DNA of 64,000 nucleotides from Palsa-504 sp963808615 (GTDB lineage: Bacteria > Actinomycetota > Actinomycetes > Streptosporangiales > Streptosporangiaceae). How positions within the stretch are numbered: the stretch's first letter is position 1; every line of letters starts with the position of its first letter. Positions 10,908-18,773 of the stretch are shown one piece after another. The notes beneath the pieces are model-generated. The model was not told the origin of the DNA and ran no database searches. It saw only the letters and a program-made list of their open reading frames with translations. The DNA lies in the NCBI GenBank assembly GCA_963808615.1, contig CAWEGV010000011.1:310001-374000 (forward strand), in the 5' to 3' direction. The position numbers were made by a program, and so were the translations under genes.

Positions 10908-11372
10908 GTGCCGATGCCAACCGATGATCAACTCGCCGTGTGGAGACAGCTGCAGTGGGCGACCGCCCTGATCACCAGCAGGTTCCGCCGCGACCTGGCC
11001 GGATTGGGGTTGAGCGTGGAGCAGTTCGACGTGCTCGTTCACCTGGCTTGGGCACCGTCCGGCTTGCTGCCGCTGCATGAGCTGACCACTTCGATGGTGG
11101 TCGCCGACGCGCTCAGCCGCAGCGGCATTACCCGGCTGCTGGACCGGATGGAACGCGACGGGCTCATCGTCCGGACGGTCAGCCCCGCCGACCGGCGCCG
11201 CTTCGACGTCTCGCTCACCCCGTATGGACGGCAGCGGTTCGATCAGGTCTGGCCCGGGCACGCCAAAGGCATCGGGCGCTACGTCGTCCAGCCCCTGACG
11301 CCGCCCGACATCACCGAACTCGGCAGGATCCTGGCCAGCCTGATCCAGGCCAACCAGGACCAGCCCGGCTAG
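10908..11372 (+). CDS. MarR family transcriptional regulator
   Basis: A 154-residue protein with the MarR winged helix: an N-terminal dimerisation helix, LSVEQFDVLVHLAWAPSG, the recognition region LSRSGITRLLDRMERDGLI, and the wing with RTVSPADRRRFDVSLTPYG (the conserved D-x-R motif). It starts at GTG, 114 bases from the divergent small gene. The palindromes at 10834-10858 are probable autoregulatory operators. The ligand is unknown. Confidence 0.88.
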   Translation: MPMPTDDQLAVWRQLQWATALITSRFRRDLAGLGLSVEQFDVLVHLAWAPSGLLPLHELTTSMVVADALSRSGITRLLDRMERDGLIVRTVSPADRRRFDVSLTPYGRQRFDQVWPGHAKGIGRYVVQPLTPPDITELGRILASLIQANQDQPG

Positions 11373-11405
11373 CTCACCCGTCGGTCACGTGAGCGACCGC
11401 GGTGG

Positions 11406-11834
11406 TCAGATGGCTGCCTTGGCCTTGGTCTTGAGCGGTTCGAACACGCTGCGCTGCACTGCCGTCGCTTCATCCTGGGCCGGCTTCGCGGCTTCATCAG
11501 GCGCCGGCTTCGGTGCGGCTACCAGGGCAGGGCTTGCCGTGGCGGGAACGTACGCGCTTGGCTGCCGCCGGGCTGCCACCCAGCGCTCGGTGCACGAGAT
11601 GGAGTCCTTGCAGTACCAGCGGATGTCAGCGCACGCCTGACCGCCGTCGGGCACCAGCAGGCCCAGCGGACGCGCAATACCGCACAAGGAGCACTGCGCT
11701 ACCTCCAGCGGGCGGAGGTGGTCGCGCTGCGTGGTCGCCGGTGGTTCCGCCGGCGCCAGGCGAGGAGTGCTCGGAAGCTGCTCAGATCCCGTTCCCAGGG
11801 ACATCGTAAAAACTGATGAGGCATGTGAGGCCAT
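11406..11834 (-). CDS. Zinc-ribbon-like hypothetical protein
   Basis: The start is set by a strong GGAGGA ribosome binding site four bases before the ATG at 11834; a longer frame would read through a repeat. The 142-residue product has a central Cys-rich part (CSLCGIARPLGLLVPD, later WYCKDSISC) that could bind a metal ion. The C-terminal part is rich in Ala/Pro and looks disordered, ending in a basic KTKAKAAI. Related proteins occur in actinobacteria, but I know no function. The final ~45 residues are low complexity and probably not structured. Confidence 0.6.
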   Translation of the reverse strand: MASHASSVFTMSLGTGSEQLPSTPRLAPAEPPATTQRDHLRPLEVAQCSLCGIARPLGLLVPDGGQACADIRWYCKDSISCTERWVAARRQPSAYVPATASPALVAAPKPAPDEAAKPAQDEATAVQRSVFEPLKTKAKAAI

Positions 11835-11912
11835 GTCTCCTCCACGCGGGACACTGGTCACGAGGCGACCGGACCTGCTGGCCAAGCCAGGACGGCCCTC
11901 GTGAGTGGGCAG

Positions 11913-11972
11913 GCAAGCTCGCTCATACCAAGCCCGCTCGTGGGTGGGGCAAGCTCGCTCATACCAAGCCCG
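11913..11972. repeat. 36-bp-period tandem duplication
   Basis: A perfect 24-base sequence containing CAAGCTCGCTCATACCAAG occurs at 11913-11936 and again at 11949-11972, with similar flanking GTGGG tracts. It lies just upstream of the zinc-ribbon gene's ribosome binding site, in its probable promoter region. Confidence 0.8.
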
Positions 11973-12242
11973 TGTATCTAAGGTATCCACCCAGGTTCGC
12001 GCTACTCAAGGAAAAGTCACAAAATCACCCGCCCTGACCTCCTCACCGGTAGCGTCCCGGGTCCCACCGTCACCCGGCGCCACGGCGGCGTGAACGCCGC
12101 GACCGGCTCACGAGCTGGTATCCCGCGGCGCCCAGGCCATGACCGACCCGGCCCGCTACGTACGGCCCGGGGAGTCGTCGGCCACCTGATCTCGCTCGTG
12201 CTGACCGTCCGGCTCTACCCGCCCGCGGTCGGCCAGTAAGTA
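11973..12242. other. Non-coding stretch without recognised features
   Basis: About 270 bases between the duplication and the end of the FAD oxidoreductase gene. Short open frames exist on both strands, but none has a family resemblance, a convincing ribosome binding site or consistent codon use. I see no RNA gene or repeat here. It may contain the promoter of the minus-strand zinc-ribbon gene. Confidence 0.4.
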
Positions 12243-13463
12243 TCAGTCCAGGTCAAGCCCGGTCGGATCGTAGTAGTGGGCGTACTGCCACAGGCCGCGG
12301 CTGATCAGCGTGTCGTCGGGCAGCGGGCCGAACCTGCCCGGCGACAGCGCGGTCATGCCGGCCGGCGCCTGGCCGGTGATCCAGGTGGCCAGGGCCTCGC
12401 CGATCGCCAGCGAGGAGGAAAAACCCGAGCCGTTGCATCCGCTGGCTACCCACAGGCCCGGCAGGTCGGGTACGGGCCCGGCCACGAACCGGCCGTCGGG
12501 GGTCATCGTGAACAGCCCGCCGCGGTGCTCAGCGACCGGGGCGGTGCCGGCCGCCGGGACCTCGGTGGAGATCTGGCCCGCCAGCCGCCGCAGCACGGCC
12601 AGGTCCAGCGGCACGTCGTCGGTGGTGAACGAGGCGGGCTGGTGCCGCGGGTCGACCGGCAGCGGATCGGGCTCGAACCCGCCGACCATGAGCCCGCCCC
12701 GGGCCGGGCGCAGGTAGACGGCGGCATCGACCACCCGGATGATCGGGTCGGCCGGGTCGATCTGGGCCAGCGGCGCGGTGATCAGCAGCTGATGGCGCAC
12801 CGTGGCCACCGGCACCCGCGCGCCGGCCAGTTCGGCCACGCGCCGGACCCAGCCGCCCGCGGCGTCCACCACCACCGGCGCCGCGATCGACCGGCGCGGG
12901 GTCTCCACGCCGGTCACCCGGCCCGCTGCGACCGTGATCCCGGTGACCGGCTCGTTCTCCGCCACCTCGGCTCCGTGCCGCTGGCAGGCCGCCAGCTCGG
13001 CCTGGATCAGGCTGGCTGGTTCGTCGATGTAGATGTCCTCCGGGCACCACAGGGCGAAGTCCTCGCCGGCCGGACCGTAGTAGCCGAGTCCGTCGGCGAG
13101 CTGCGCCCGGGTCGCCTCGCTTACCTCGGCGCCCCAGCGCCGTGACTGTTCCAGTTCCCGGCCCAGGAACTGGCGGTGCTCAGGGGTCCGGGCGATCAGG
13201 AAGCTCCCGGGGCGGGCCACCGCCAGCGGCGTGTCCGCCCAGTCGGCGAACGTGATCGCCTTGACGATGCTGCGCCGCGCCAGCCTGGTGCGCAGCTCGT
13301 CCGCCTGGACCGACTTGAACAGGCCCGCTGCCCGGCCCGAGGCCTGCGATCCGGCCGTGTGGCGTTCCAGCACCGTCACCGACCGCCCGGCCAGCGCGCA
13401 GTGCAGGGCGGTGCTCAGGCCCAGCGCGCCGGCCCCGACCACCACCACATCGGCGTCCGCCAT
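12243..13463 (-). CDS. FAD-dependent oxidoreductase (DAO/sarcosine oxidase-like)
   Basis: A 406-residue flavoprotein of the DAO family. The N-terminus has the dinucleotide motif VVVVGAGALGLSTALHCAL and the ERHTAGSQASGRAAG segment typical of sarcosine/glycine oxidase-like enzymes; the C-terminal FAD-binding end has LWVASGCNGSGFSSSLAIGEALA. It probably oxidises a secondary or primary amine or amino acid in the cytoplasm. It follows the DUF885 gene by one base on the same strand, suggesting the peptidase and the oxidase act on one peptide or amino-acid source. Substrate is unknown. Confidence 0.82.
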   Translation of the reverse strand: MADADVVVVGAGALGLSTALHCALAGRSVTVLERHTAGSQASGRAAGLFKSVQADELRTRLARRSIVKAITFADWADTPLAVARPGSFLIARTPEHRQFLGRELEQSRRWGAEVSEATRAQLADGLGYYGPAGEDFALWCPEDIYIDEPASLIQAELAACQRHGAEVAENEPVTGITVAAGRVTGVETPRRSIAAPVVVDAAGGWVRRVAELAGARVPVATVRHQLLITAPLAQIDPADPIIRVVDAAVYLRPARGGLMVGGFEPDPLPVDPRHQPASFTTDDVPLDLAVLRRLAGQISTEVPAAGTAPVAEHRGGLFTMTPDGRFVAGPVPDLPGLWVASGCNGSGFSSSLAIGEALATWITGQAPAGMTALSPGRFGPLPDDTLISRGLWQYAHYYDPTGLDLD

Positions 13464-13464
13464 C

Positions 13465-15126
13465 TCAGCCAGCCTGGTCCAGCCAGCCCGCGATGCTCCG
13501 GGCCAGGGTCGGCATCGGCAGCGAGCCGTTATCCAGGACGGCGGCGTGGAAGGCGGGCAGGGAGAACGCCGGACCCAGGCGGCTGCGGGCCTCCTGCCGG
13601 AGCCGGAGGATCTCGAGCTTGCCGGTGAGGTAGGCCAGCGCCTGTCCCGGCATCACGACGTACCGGTCGACCTCGCCGGCCAGGAACTCCCGCGGCATCG
13701 GGACGTGGTCGACGAGGAACTCCAGGGCCTGCTCCCTGCTCCAGCCGAAGGCGTGGATGCCGGTGTCGACCACCAGCCGGGCGGCCCGCATCAGCGACGT
13801 GCTGACCGACCCGAGCAGGCCGCGCTCGTCGGCGTAGAGCCCGGTCTCCTCGGCGAGCTGCTCGGCGTACAGGCCCCAACCTTCGGAGAACACCGGCAGG
13901 CTGCGCTGGCGCTGCAGAGCGGGCAGGTCGGCGAGCAGCTGCTGACGGGACAGCTGGAGGTGATGCCCGGGTACCGCCTCGTGGAAGGCCACCACCTCGA
14001 TGTCCCATCCGGTGCCGGCGGTGGGCCGTTCGGTATTGAACCAGAACGTCCCGGGCCGGCCGCCGTCCAGCCGCGGCGGGGTGTAGTGCGGCGCGGCGCC
14101 GCTGGAGGCCACCACCTCCGGCATCGGCGTCACCTCGCACGGCGGCGGGAGGGGCGCGGGGAAGAACTCCGCCGCCCGGGCCTCGGCCCGCTTCACGGCG
14201 ACCGACGCCTCGTGGATGGCCTGGGCCGGGGCCATCTTCCCGGCCGAGTCCCGCAGCGCGGCGAACACCTCGTCGAGCCCGGAAAGCCCGAGCCCGGCCC
14301 CCAGCTCTACCGCCCGGGCCTCCAGCGCGGTGACGTGATCCAGGCCGGTCTGGTGCAGTTCGTCGGGGTGCAGCGGCAGCGTGGTGTAGATCCGGACCGC
14401 CCGGGCGTAGGAGCCCGCCCCGCCGGGCAGGTGAACCAGCCCGGCCCGGTCCGACGGCCGCGCCTGCGCGAGCAGCTCGGAGATGGTGGCGACCCACCGG
14501 GCCAGGGCCGGTTTGACCACCTGTTCGGCCACCGTCCGGCGTTCTTGCTCCCACGCCGCCGCTCGGGGCCAGCCCTGCGGGGGCCGGGGGGAGAGCACCG
14601 GTTCAGGGACGGGCCCGGCCAGCACGCCCTCGGCCCAGGCGATGGCCTGCTCGACCAGCGGGGCGACCGGGTACCGTCCCTTCCCGGCCCCGGCCCGCAG
14701 CCGCTCCCCGACCTGGTCCAGCCACACCCCGCTGCGCCGCAGCCGGGTCAGGTAGGCCTCGGCCGCATCCGCGTCGACCAGCACCGTCCGGGCGGCCACC
14801 GCCAGGAAGGTGGCCGGCCCGGCGAACTGCATGGCGGTGACGGTGTACTCCGCCGGGGCCAGGTCGATGCTCTCAAGCTCCTGGGTGACTGCTTGCCTCG
14901 TGCAGTCGAGCGTGACGGCATCGGCCAGGGTGAGCTGCTCACGGGCCAGCGCGTCGGCCTCCGCTGCGAACTGCTCGGCCTCGGCGTGCCAGGCCCGCTC
15001 GCCCTGCTCGCTCTGGTCCGGGACCAGATCGTCGTACCCGGGAATGCCGTACATGGTGGCCGCGAAGGGATTGGCGCGGAGCCAGCGCTCATGGAAACGA
15101 TCGGCCAGATCACGTACCGCCGTCAT
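13465..15126 (-). CDS. DUF885 family metallo-hydrolase
   Basis: A 553-residue protein with the DUF885 signature FHEAVPGHHLQLSRQ near residue 375, an HExxxGHH metal-binding motif of M32-like zincin peptidases. Other family landmarks are NPFAATMYGIPGYDD at the N-terminus and YVVMPGQALAYLTGK near the C-terminus. No signal peptide or membrane segment is visible, so it is probably cytoplasmic. Members are presumed carboxypeptidases or peptidases, mostly uncharacterised. It is the first gene of a two-gene unit with the FAD oxidoreductase. Confidence 0.82.
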   Translation of the reverse strand: MTAVRDLADRFHERWLRANPFAATMYGIPGYDDLVPDQSEQGERAWHAEAEQFAAEADALAREQLTLADAVTLDCTRQAVTQELESIDLAPAEYTVTAMQFAGPATFLAVAARTVLVDADAAEAYLTRLRRSGVWLDQVGERLRAGAGKGRYPVAPLVEQAIAWAEGVLAGPVPEPVLSPRPPQGWPRAAAWEQERRTVAEQVVKPALARWVATISELLAQARPSDRAGLVHLPGGAGSYARAVRIYTTLPLHPDELHQTGLDHVTALEARAVELGAGLGLSGLDEVFAALRDSAGKMAPAQAIHEASVAVKRAEARAAEFFPAPLPPPCEVTPMPEVVASSGAAPHYTPPRLDGGRPGTFWFNTERPTAGTGWDIEVVAFHEAVPGHHLQLSRQQLLADLPALQRQRSLPVFSEGWGLYAEQLAEETGLYADERGLLGSVSTSLMRAARLVVDTGIHAFGWSREQALEFLVDHVPMPREFLAGEVDRYVVMPGQALAYLTGKLEILRLRQEARSRLGPAFSLPAFHAAVLDNGSLPMPTLARSIAGWLDQAG

Positions 15127-15196
15127 GAGACCTTCCCCGATCGGGTCATGATCCTCCCTTTTTGACCTAACGGACCGTGCCGTGTGCGGCCGGTCA

Positions 15197-15212
15197 TGTG
15201 ACGCGCATCACC
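15197..15212. promoter_or_regulatory. Crp-type binding site candidate
   Basis: TGTGACGCGCATCACC matches the Crp/FNR-family dyad TGTGA-N6-TCACA in nine of ten key positions. It lies 73 bases before the AhpD-like gene start and faces a divergent DUF885 start 71 bases away, so a Crp/GlxR-like regulator could act on either gene. Confidence 0.45.
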
Positions 15213-15285
15213 CGGCCGCGCTGTTACGTCGGGCCGGGCCACTTCGTCAGTGGAGTGTAACCACACGAAAGGCAAGGAGGTCATC

Positions 15286-15756
15286 ATGGACGCACGTGTC
15301 GACTACGGTAACGCCATCGCGGCGAAGTTCGCGAAGGGCATCAATTCGGCGGGCGCGGCGGTATCCGGTTCGGCCCTGCCGCGCGCGACGCAGGAACTGG
15401 TGAAGATCCGGGCCAGCCAGATCAACGGCTGCGCCGTCTGCACCGACATGCACACCAAGGACGCCGCGCACGCCGGGGAAACCTCGGTCCGGCTCAACCT
15501 GGTCGCGGTATGGCGGGACGCGAAGGTCTTCACCGAGGCCGAGCGGGCCGCCCTGGAGCTCACCGAGCAGGGCACCCGCATCGCCGACGCCGCCGGCGGC
15601 GTCACCGACGAGGCCTGGGCCAACGCGGCCAAGCACTACGACGAGGACCAGCTCGCCGCGCTGGTGTGCCTCATCGCCCTGATCAACACCTACAACCGCC
15701 TGAACGTCATCGCCCAGCGGCCCGGCGGTGACTACCAGCCCGGCCAGTGGGGGTGA
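15286..15756 (+). CDS. Carboxymuconolactone decarboxylase/AhpD-like protein
   Basis: A 156-residue protein placed at an ATG after a textbook AAGGAGG ribosome binding site. It has the AhpD/CMD core: LVKIRASQINGCAVCTDMHTKDA, with the redox CxxC and downstream His. Such proteins are alkylhydroperoxidase-type peroxidases using the CxxC pair with a proton-relay His, or are associated with sigma-factor or lactone chemistry. The rest (LTEQGTRIADAAGGVTDE, ALVCLIALINTYNRLNV) fits the helical trimer fold. It stands alone; the Crp-like site upstream is a likely control element. Confidence 0.85.
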   Translation: MDARVDYGNAIAAKFAKGINSAGAAVSGSALPRATQELVKIRASQINGCAVCTDMHTKDAAHAGETSVRLNLVAVWRDAKVFTEAERAALELTEQGTRIADAAGGVTDEAWANAAKHYDEDQLAALVCLIALINTYNRLNVIAQRPGGDYQPGQWG

Positions 15757-15762
15757 CCCCAC

Positions 15763-16572
15763 CTAGGCGGGCCAGACGACGGGGAACAGCGGATGATCCA
15801 TGGGCGCCCCGGCGGGCAGCTCGGCGTCCAGGCCGTCGAACGGCGGCGAGGTGCGCCAGGCGCGCGGCGCGTGCCTGGCCTCGGCCGACAGGTACCGCAG
15901 CGACAAGATCCGCCGCCGGCCCGGGTGGCCGAACCCGGGCGCCCCGTGCACGGTCAGGAAGTCGAAGAAGATGGCATCGCCCGGCTCCAGCGCGAACCGC
16001 CGGATGTCGAACGCGGTGGGGTCGGCGTCGATGTCGGGCAGCTCGGCCAGGCTCCCCTCGGGGAACCAGCGAGCCTCCTTGCGCAAGAACGTCCGCGGCA
16101 TCAGCCACGGTCCGCGATGCGAGCCGGCCACCAGCTCGAGGCTGCCGTCGGCGGGCACCGGGTCCACCGGGATCCAGGCGCTGACCCCCCGGCCGTCGAC
16201 GTTGTAGTAGGGCTGGTCCTGGTGCCACGGGGTACGCTGCCTGGTCCCGCCCTCCTTGACCAGCACGTGATCGTGGTAGAACCGCACCTGCGGGGCGGCC
16301 ATCAGCGCGGCGGCCGCGGCGGGCACCGGCGAATACCTGGCCAGGGCCTCGATCTGGCCGATCTCCCGCCACCGGCAGAAGTCCTCGGTGAACGCGCCCG
16401 GGTCGTCGGCCGCGCTCGCCACCTGGGCCAGCGGGCCCGGCCGGGCCAGCACCTCGTCGATCGCGCGGGCCGCGGCCGCCACCTGCTCGCCGTCCAGGAC
16501 CGAACGCAGGCACACCACCCCGTCCCGGGCGAAAGCCGCGACCGCCTCGTCATCAGCCAGCACCGGTTCCAT
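15763..16572 (-). CDS. Phytanoyl-CoA dioxygenase (PhyH) family protein
   Basis: A 269-residue 2-oxoglutarate/Fe(II) oxygenase. The metal facial triad is visible as H117-x-D119 in TPWHQDQPYYN and H209 in LTVHGAPG, with an Arg about ten residues later (RRRILSLRYL) for 2-oxoglutarate. The N-terminal FARDGVVCLRSVLD stretch is typical of the family. Substrates of bacterial PhyH proteins range from ectoine to secondary metabolites, and none can be assigned here. It converges on the AhpD-like gene (six bases between stops) and diverges from the alanine leader region. Confidence 0.85.
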   Translation of the reverse strand: MEPVLADDEAVAAFARDGVVCLRSVLDGEQVAAAARAIDEVLARPGPLAQVASAADDPGAFTEDFCRWREIGQIEALARYSPVPAAAAALMAAPQVRFYHDHVLVKEGGTRQRTPWHQDQPYYNVDGRGVSAWIPVDPVPADGSLELVAGSHRGPWLMPRTFLRKEARWFPEGSLAELPDIDADPTAFDIRRFALEPGDAIFFDFLTVHGAPGFGHPGRRRILSLRYLSAEARHAPRAWRTSPPFDGLDAELPAGAPMDHPLFPVVWPA

Positions 16573-16612
16573 GAGACCGCACTCTAACCCCGCTCGCCCG
16601 CGCGATAAGCCT

Positions 16613-16642
16613 TTGGGCCTGGCCGGCGGCCGCGGCTAAACT
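16613..16642 (+). promoter_or_regulatory. Promoter of the alanine-rich leader peptide transcript
   Basis: TTGGGC (16613-16618) and TAAACT (16637-16642) are separated by 18 bases. The -10 box ends seven bases before the leader ATG at 16650, so transcription would start at or next to that ATG, giving the leaderless layout common in actinobacteria. Confidence 0.5.
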
Positions 16643-16649
16643 GGAACGC

Positions 16650-16712
16650 ATGAAGGTCAGCTTTACCTGCGCGGCCGCGCGAGCTATCGGCTCGCCGGTT
16701 GCCGCTGCCTGA
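16650..16712 (+). CDS. Alanine-rich leader peptide
   Basis: A 20-residue open frame reads ATG AAG GTC through TGA. Seven residues are Ala: a run at positions 8-10, one at 12 and a run at 18-20, encoded by GCG, GCC and GCT codons. It sits 121 bases upstream of an alanyl-tRNA-synthetase-like gene and starts right where the promoter would initiate transcription. By analogy with actinobacterial Trp and Leu attenuators, ribosome stalling on these codons when charged Ala-tRNA is scarce could control the downstream gene. A hairpin with stems 16679-16684 and 16690-16695 lies inside it. This is inference from layout; the peptide is new to me. Confidence 0.55.
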   Translation: MKVSFTCAAARAIGSPVAAA

Positions 16713-16727
16713 CCTGTCTTCCACTCG

Positions 16728-16790
16728 CGCTGGCGACCGGGAACGGTTCGCCGGGCGTGACCTGGATCTCCTTTAATCGTCATGCCAGCG
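16728..16790 (+). promoter_or_regulatory. Putative attenuator with competing hairpins
   Basis: CGCTGGC (16728-16734) can pair with GCCAGCG (16784-16790) over seven bases. The overlapping segment GGCGACCG (16732-16739) can instead pair with CGGTTCGCC (16744-16752) with one bulge. The two structures exclude each other, as in ribosome-controlled attenuators. No clear U-tract follows, so control could act through Rho, intrinsic GC-rich hairpins or access to the GAGGAGG ribosome binding site at 16819-16825. Confidence 0.4.
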
Positions 16791-16833
16791 GTCCCCTTCC
16801 TGGTGCCAGCCCACCCACGAGGAGGCCCACGCC

Positions 16834-17997
16834 ATGAACGTGACTGAGACCATCCAGACCTTCCTGGCGTTCTTCGGTGACCGGGGCCATCAGGTCATCC
16901 AGGGCAGTTCGCTGGTGCCGCCCGATGGCGACCCGGTGCTGTTCACCAGCGCCGGGATGCACCCGCTGACCCCGTACCTGGAGGGCGCGCCGCACCCCCA
17001 GGGCCGACGGCTGGTGGGCGTGCAGCGCTGCCTGCGCACCACCGATCTCGAAGAGGTCGGCGACGACCGTCACCTGACCGTGTTCCAGATGCTCGGCACC
17101 TGGTCGCTGGGCGACTATCCGGGACCGCAGAGCCTGCGCTGGGGCTGGCAGCTGGCCGTCGAGGGCTTCGGCCTCGATCCGGTCCGCCTGCACGCGACCG
17201 TGTTCGGCGGCGACGAGCAGGTGGGCGCGGACGTCGCGGCGCAGCAGACCTGGGCCGAACTCGGCGTGCCGGCCGAGCCGACCACGCACGGGAACTGGTG
17301 GTCGAATGGCCCGGCCGGTCCGTGCGGTCCGGACTCGGAGATGTTCGTCTGGACCGGCGACGGCCCGCCGCGGGGCACGCCCGGCACCGATGAGCGCTGG
17401 ATGGAGCTGTGGAATCACGTGACGATGCGCTACCGGCGGCACGCCGACGGCCGCCTCGAACCGCTGCCGCAGCGCAACGTGGACACCGGGATGGGCCTGG
17501 AGCGGCTGCTGATGGTGGTGCAGGGCCAGCCGTCGGTGTACGGCTGCGACGTCTTCCAGCCCTGGATGAGCTCGCTGTCCGGCCTGTGGCAGCCCGGCCA
17601 GCGATCGCTGCGCCTGCTCGCCGACCACCTGCGCTCGGCCATCGTGATCATCGGCGACGGGGTCAGGCCGTCGAACACCGGCCGGGGCTACGTGCTGCGG
17701 CGCCTGCTGCGCCGCGGGCTCGCCGTGCTGTGGCGTGACGACAGCACCAGGACGCTCGGCGATCTGCCGGGGTCACTGCTCGAGCACACGCTGACCCGGT
17801 TCGGGCAGGACGCGGGCCCCGGGCCGGTGCGCGCGGTGCTCGCCGACGAGGAGCAGCGGTTCGCCGCGCTGCTGGCCCGCGGGCGTAAGGTGCTGGCCCA
17901 GTTCGGTCCCGGCCGCCCGCCGACCGAGGCGGACCTGGCCTACCTGCACCAGACCCACGGCCTGCCGCCGGACCTGGTGACCGAACTGCTGGCCTGA
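16834..17997 (+). CDS. Alanyl-tRNA synthetase-like catalytic protein without editing domain
   Basis: A 387-residue class II synthetase core with AlaRS-specific landmarks: motif 2 as RCLRTTDLEEVGDDRHLT, then VFQMLGTWSLGDY, the WNHVTMRYRR segment, motif 3 as DTGMGLERLLMVV, and PSNTGRGYVLRRLLRR from the tRNA-recognition region. It stops there, so the editing (HxxxH, CxxxH) and C-Ala domains of full-length AlaRS (about 880 residues) are missing. This matches 'alanine-tRNA ligase-related' proteins of actinobacteria. It may charge tRNA-Ala without proofreading, or use Ala-AMP/Ala-tRNA for another transfer. The alanine-rich leader upstream suggests a real link with alanine. Strong GAGGAGG ribosome binding site. 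Confidence 0.85.
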   Translation: MNVTETIQTFLAFFGDRGHQVIQGSSLVPPDGDPVLFTSAGMHPLTPYLEGAPHPQGRRLVGVQRCLRTTDLEEVGDDRHLTVFQMLGTWSLGDYPGPQSLRWGWQLAVEGFGLDPVRLHATVFGGDEQVGADVAAQQTWAELGVPAEPTTHGNWWSNGPAGPCGPDSEMFVWTGDGPPRGTPGTDERWMELWNHVTMRYRRHADGRLEPLPQRNVDTGMGLERLLMVVQGQPSVYGCDVFQPWMSSLSGLWQPGQRSLRLLADHLRSAIVIIGDGVRPSNTGRGYVLRRLLRRGLAVLWRDDSTRTLGDLPGSLLEHTLTRFGQDAGPGPVRAVLADEEQRFAALLARGRKVLAQFGPGRPPTEADLAYLHQTHGLPPDLVTELLA

Positions 17998-18020
17998 ACC
18001 AGTGCCGGAATACAGAACCC

Positions 18021-18064
18021 GGGACCCGTTCGGTATAAATATCATTTCTTTTGCCGAACGGTCC
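18021..18064. promoter_or_regulatory. Long imperfect inverted repeat around an AT-rich loop
   Basis: GGGACCCGTTCGG (18021-18033) pairs with CCGAACGGTCC (18054-18064), 11 base pairs with one bulged C, around a 20-base AT-rich loop containing TATAAAT. It lies 24 bases after the AlaRS-like stop and 118 bases before the lipoprotein start. It may terminate the first gene or be an operator framing a promoter of the second. Confidence 0.5.
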
Positions 18065-18181
18065 TGGGTCCCCGCTGACGGCAGGTTGACTGTGCCGCAT
18101 GGGAGGATAGACAGTTCCTGGTGCTGGAGCTACGTTCGGGAGCGTGAGTGCCGCGCAAGCCTCGCTGACGGGAGGGCTGGC

Positions 18182-18757
18182 ATGAAACCTGCTATCGGCC
18201 TGCTGGGCTTCGTCGCCCTGCTGGCTCTCACGGCGTGCGGTGGCGGCAGATCGTCTTCCGCGGTCGCCGTGCCGGCCGACTACAGCAGCCTGGTCAGCGC
18301 GATTTCCTCGGCCGTGTCGCAGGAGAACAGCGATCTCTCACACGAGACGTCCGCCGCGTCCAGCGGCCCCGCGGATTCGGCGGGCCCCTGCGCTAACCTG
18401 CAAGACAACGTGGATTACGACGTGACCACCAATATCGCCCGCGATACACAGGACGTGACCTACGACGTCACCAATCTGCAGAACGCGATATCGACGATGC
18501 AGACCGATATCGCCAACATGCATACCGACGTGACGGCCATTGCCAACGAGGGCACGCCAATCCCGGCCGACATAAATGCGTTCGTCTCGTCGGCTAATTC
18601 GCAGGTGCTTCAGGCGATCGCCAGTGCCAACAGCCAAATCGACCAGGCGAACAACCTCACCTCGAACGCCTATAACACGGCTAATGCGCTGGCCACAGGC
18701 TCGTGCTCGGGCGACGGGCCTGGCAGCACGCCCGCCCCGATCGGCCACATCACCTAG
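18182..18757 (+). CDS. Secreted lipoprotein with coiled-coil character
   Basis: A 191-residue product starting after a GGGAGGG ribosome binding site. Residues 1-19 form a lipoprotein signal with the lipobox LTAC (Cys 19), so it should be acylated and exposed on the outer face of the membrane. After a Ser/Gly-rich spacer, residues 85-175 are rich in Asn, Asp, Thr and Ala with repeated helical patterns (DVTNLQNAISTMQTDIANM, QVLQAIASANSQIDQAN), likely a helical or coiled-coil segment. Two more Cys near 69 and 177 could pair. No known domain is recognised. Its codon use is less GC-biased than its neighbours'. Confidence 0.75.
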   Translation: MKPAIGLLGFVALLALTACGGGRSSSAVAVPADYSSLVSAISSAVSQENSDLSHETSAASSGPADSAGPCANLQDNVDYDVTTNIARDTQDVTYDVTNLQNAISTMQTDIANMHTDVTAIANEGTPIPADINAFVSSANSQVLQAIASANSQIDQANNLTSNAYNTANALATGSCSGDGPGSTPAPIGHIT

Positions 18758-18773
18758 CCGCGCCGTCCAGCCT

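Noticed and set aside
12100..12240. Possible short open frame ending in LYPPAVGQ before the FAD oxidoreductase end
   Set aside because: No ribosome binding site, no family resemblance and no good start; likely chance.
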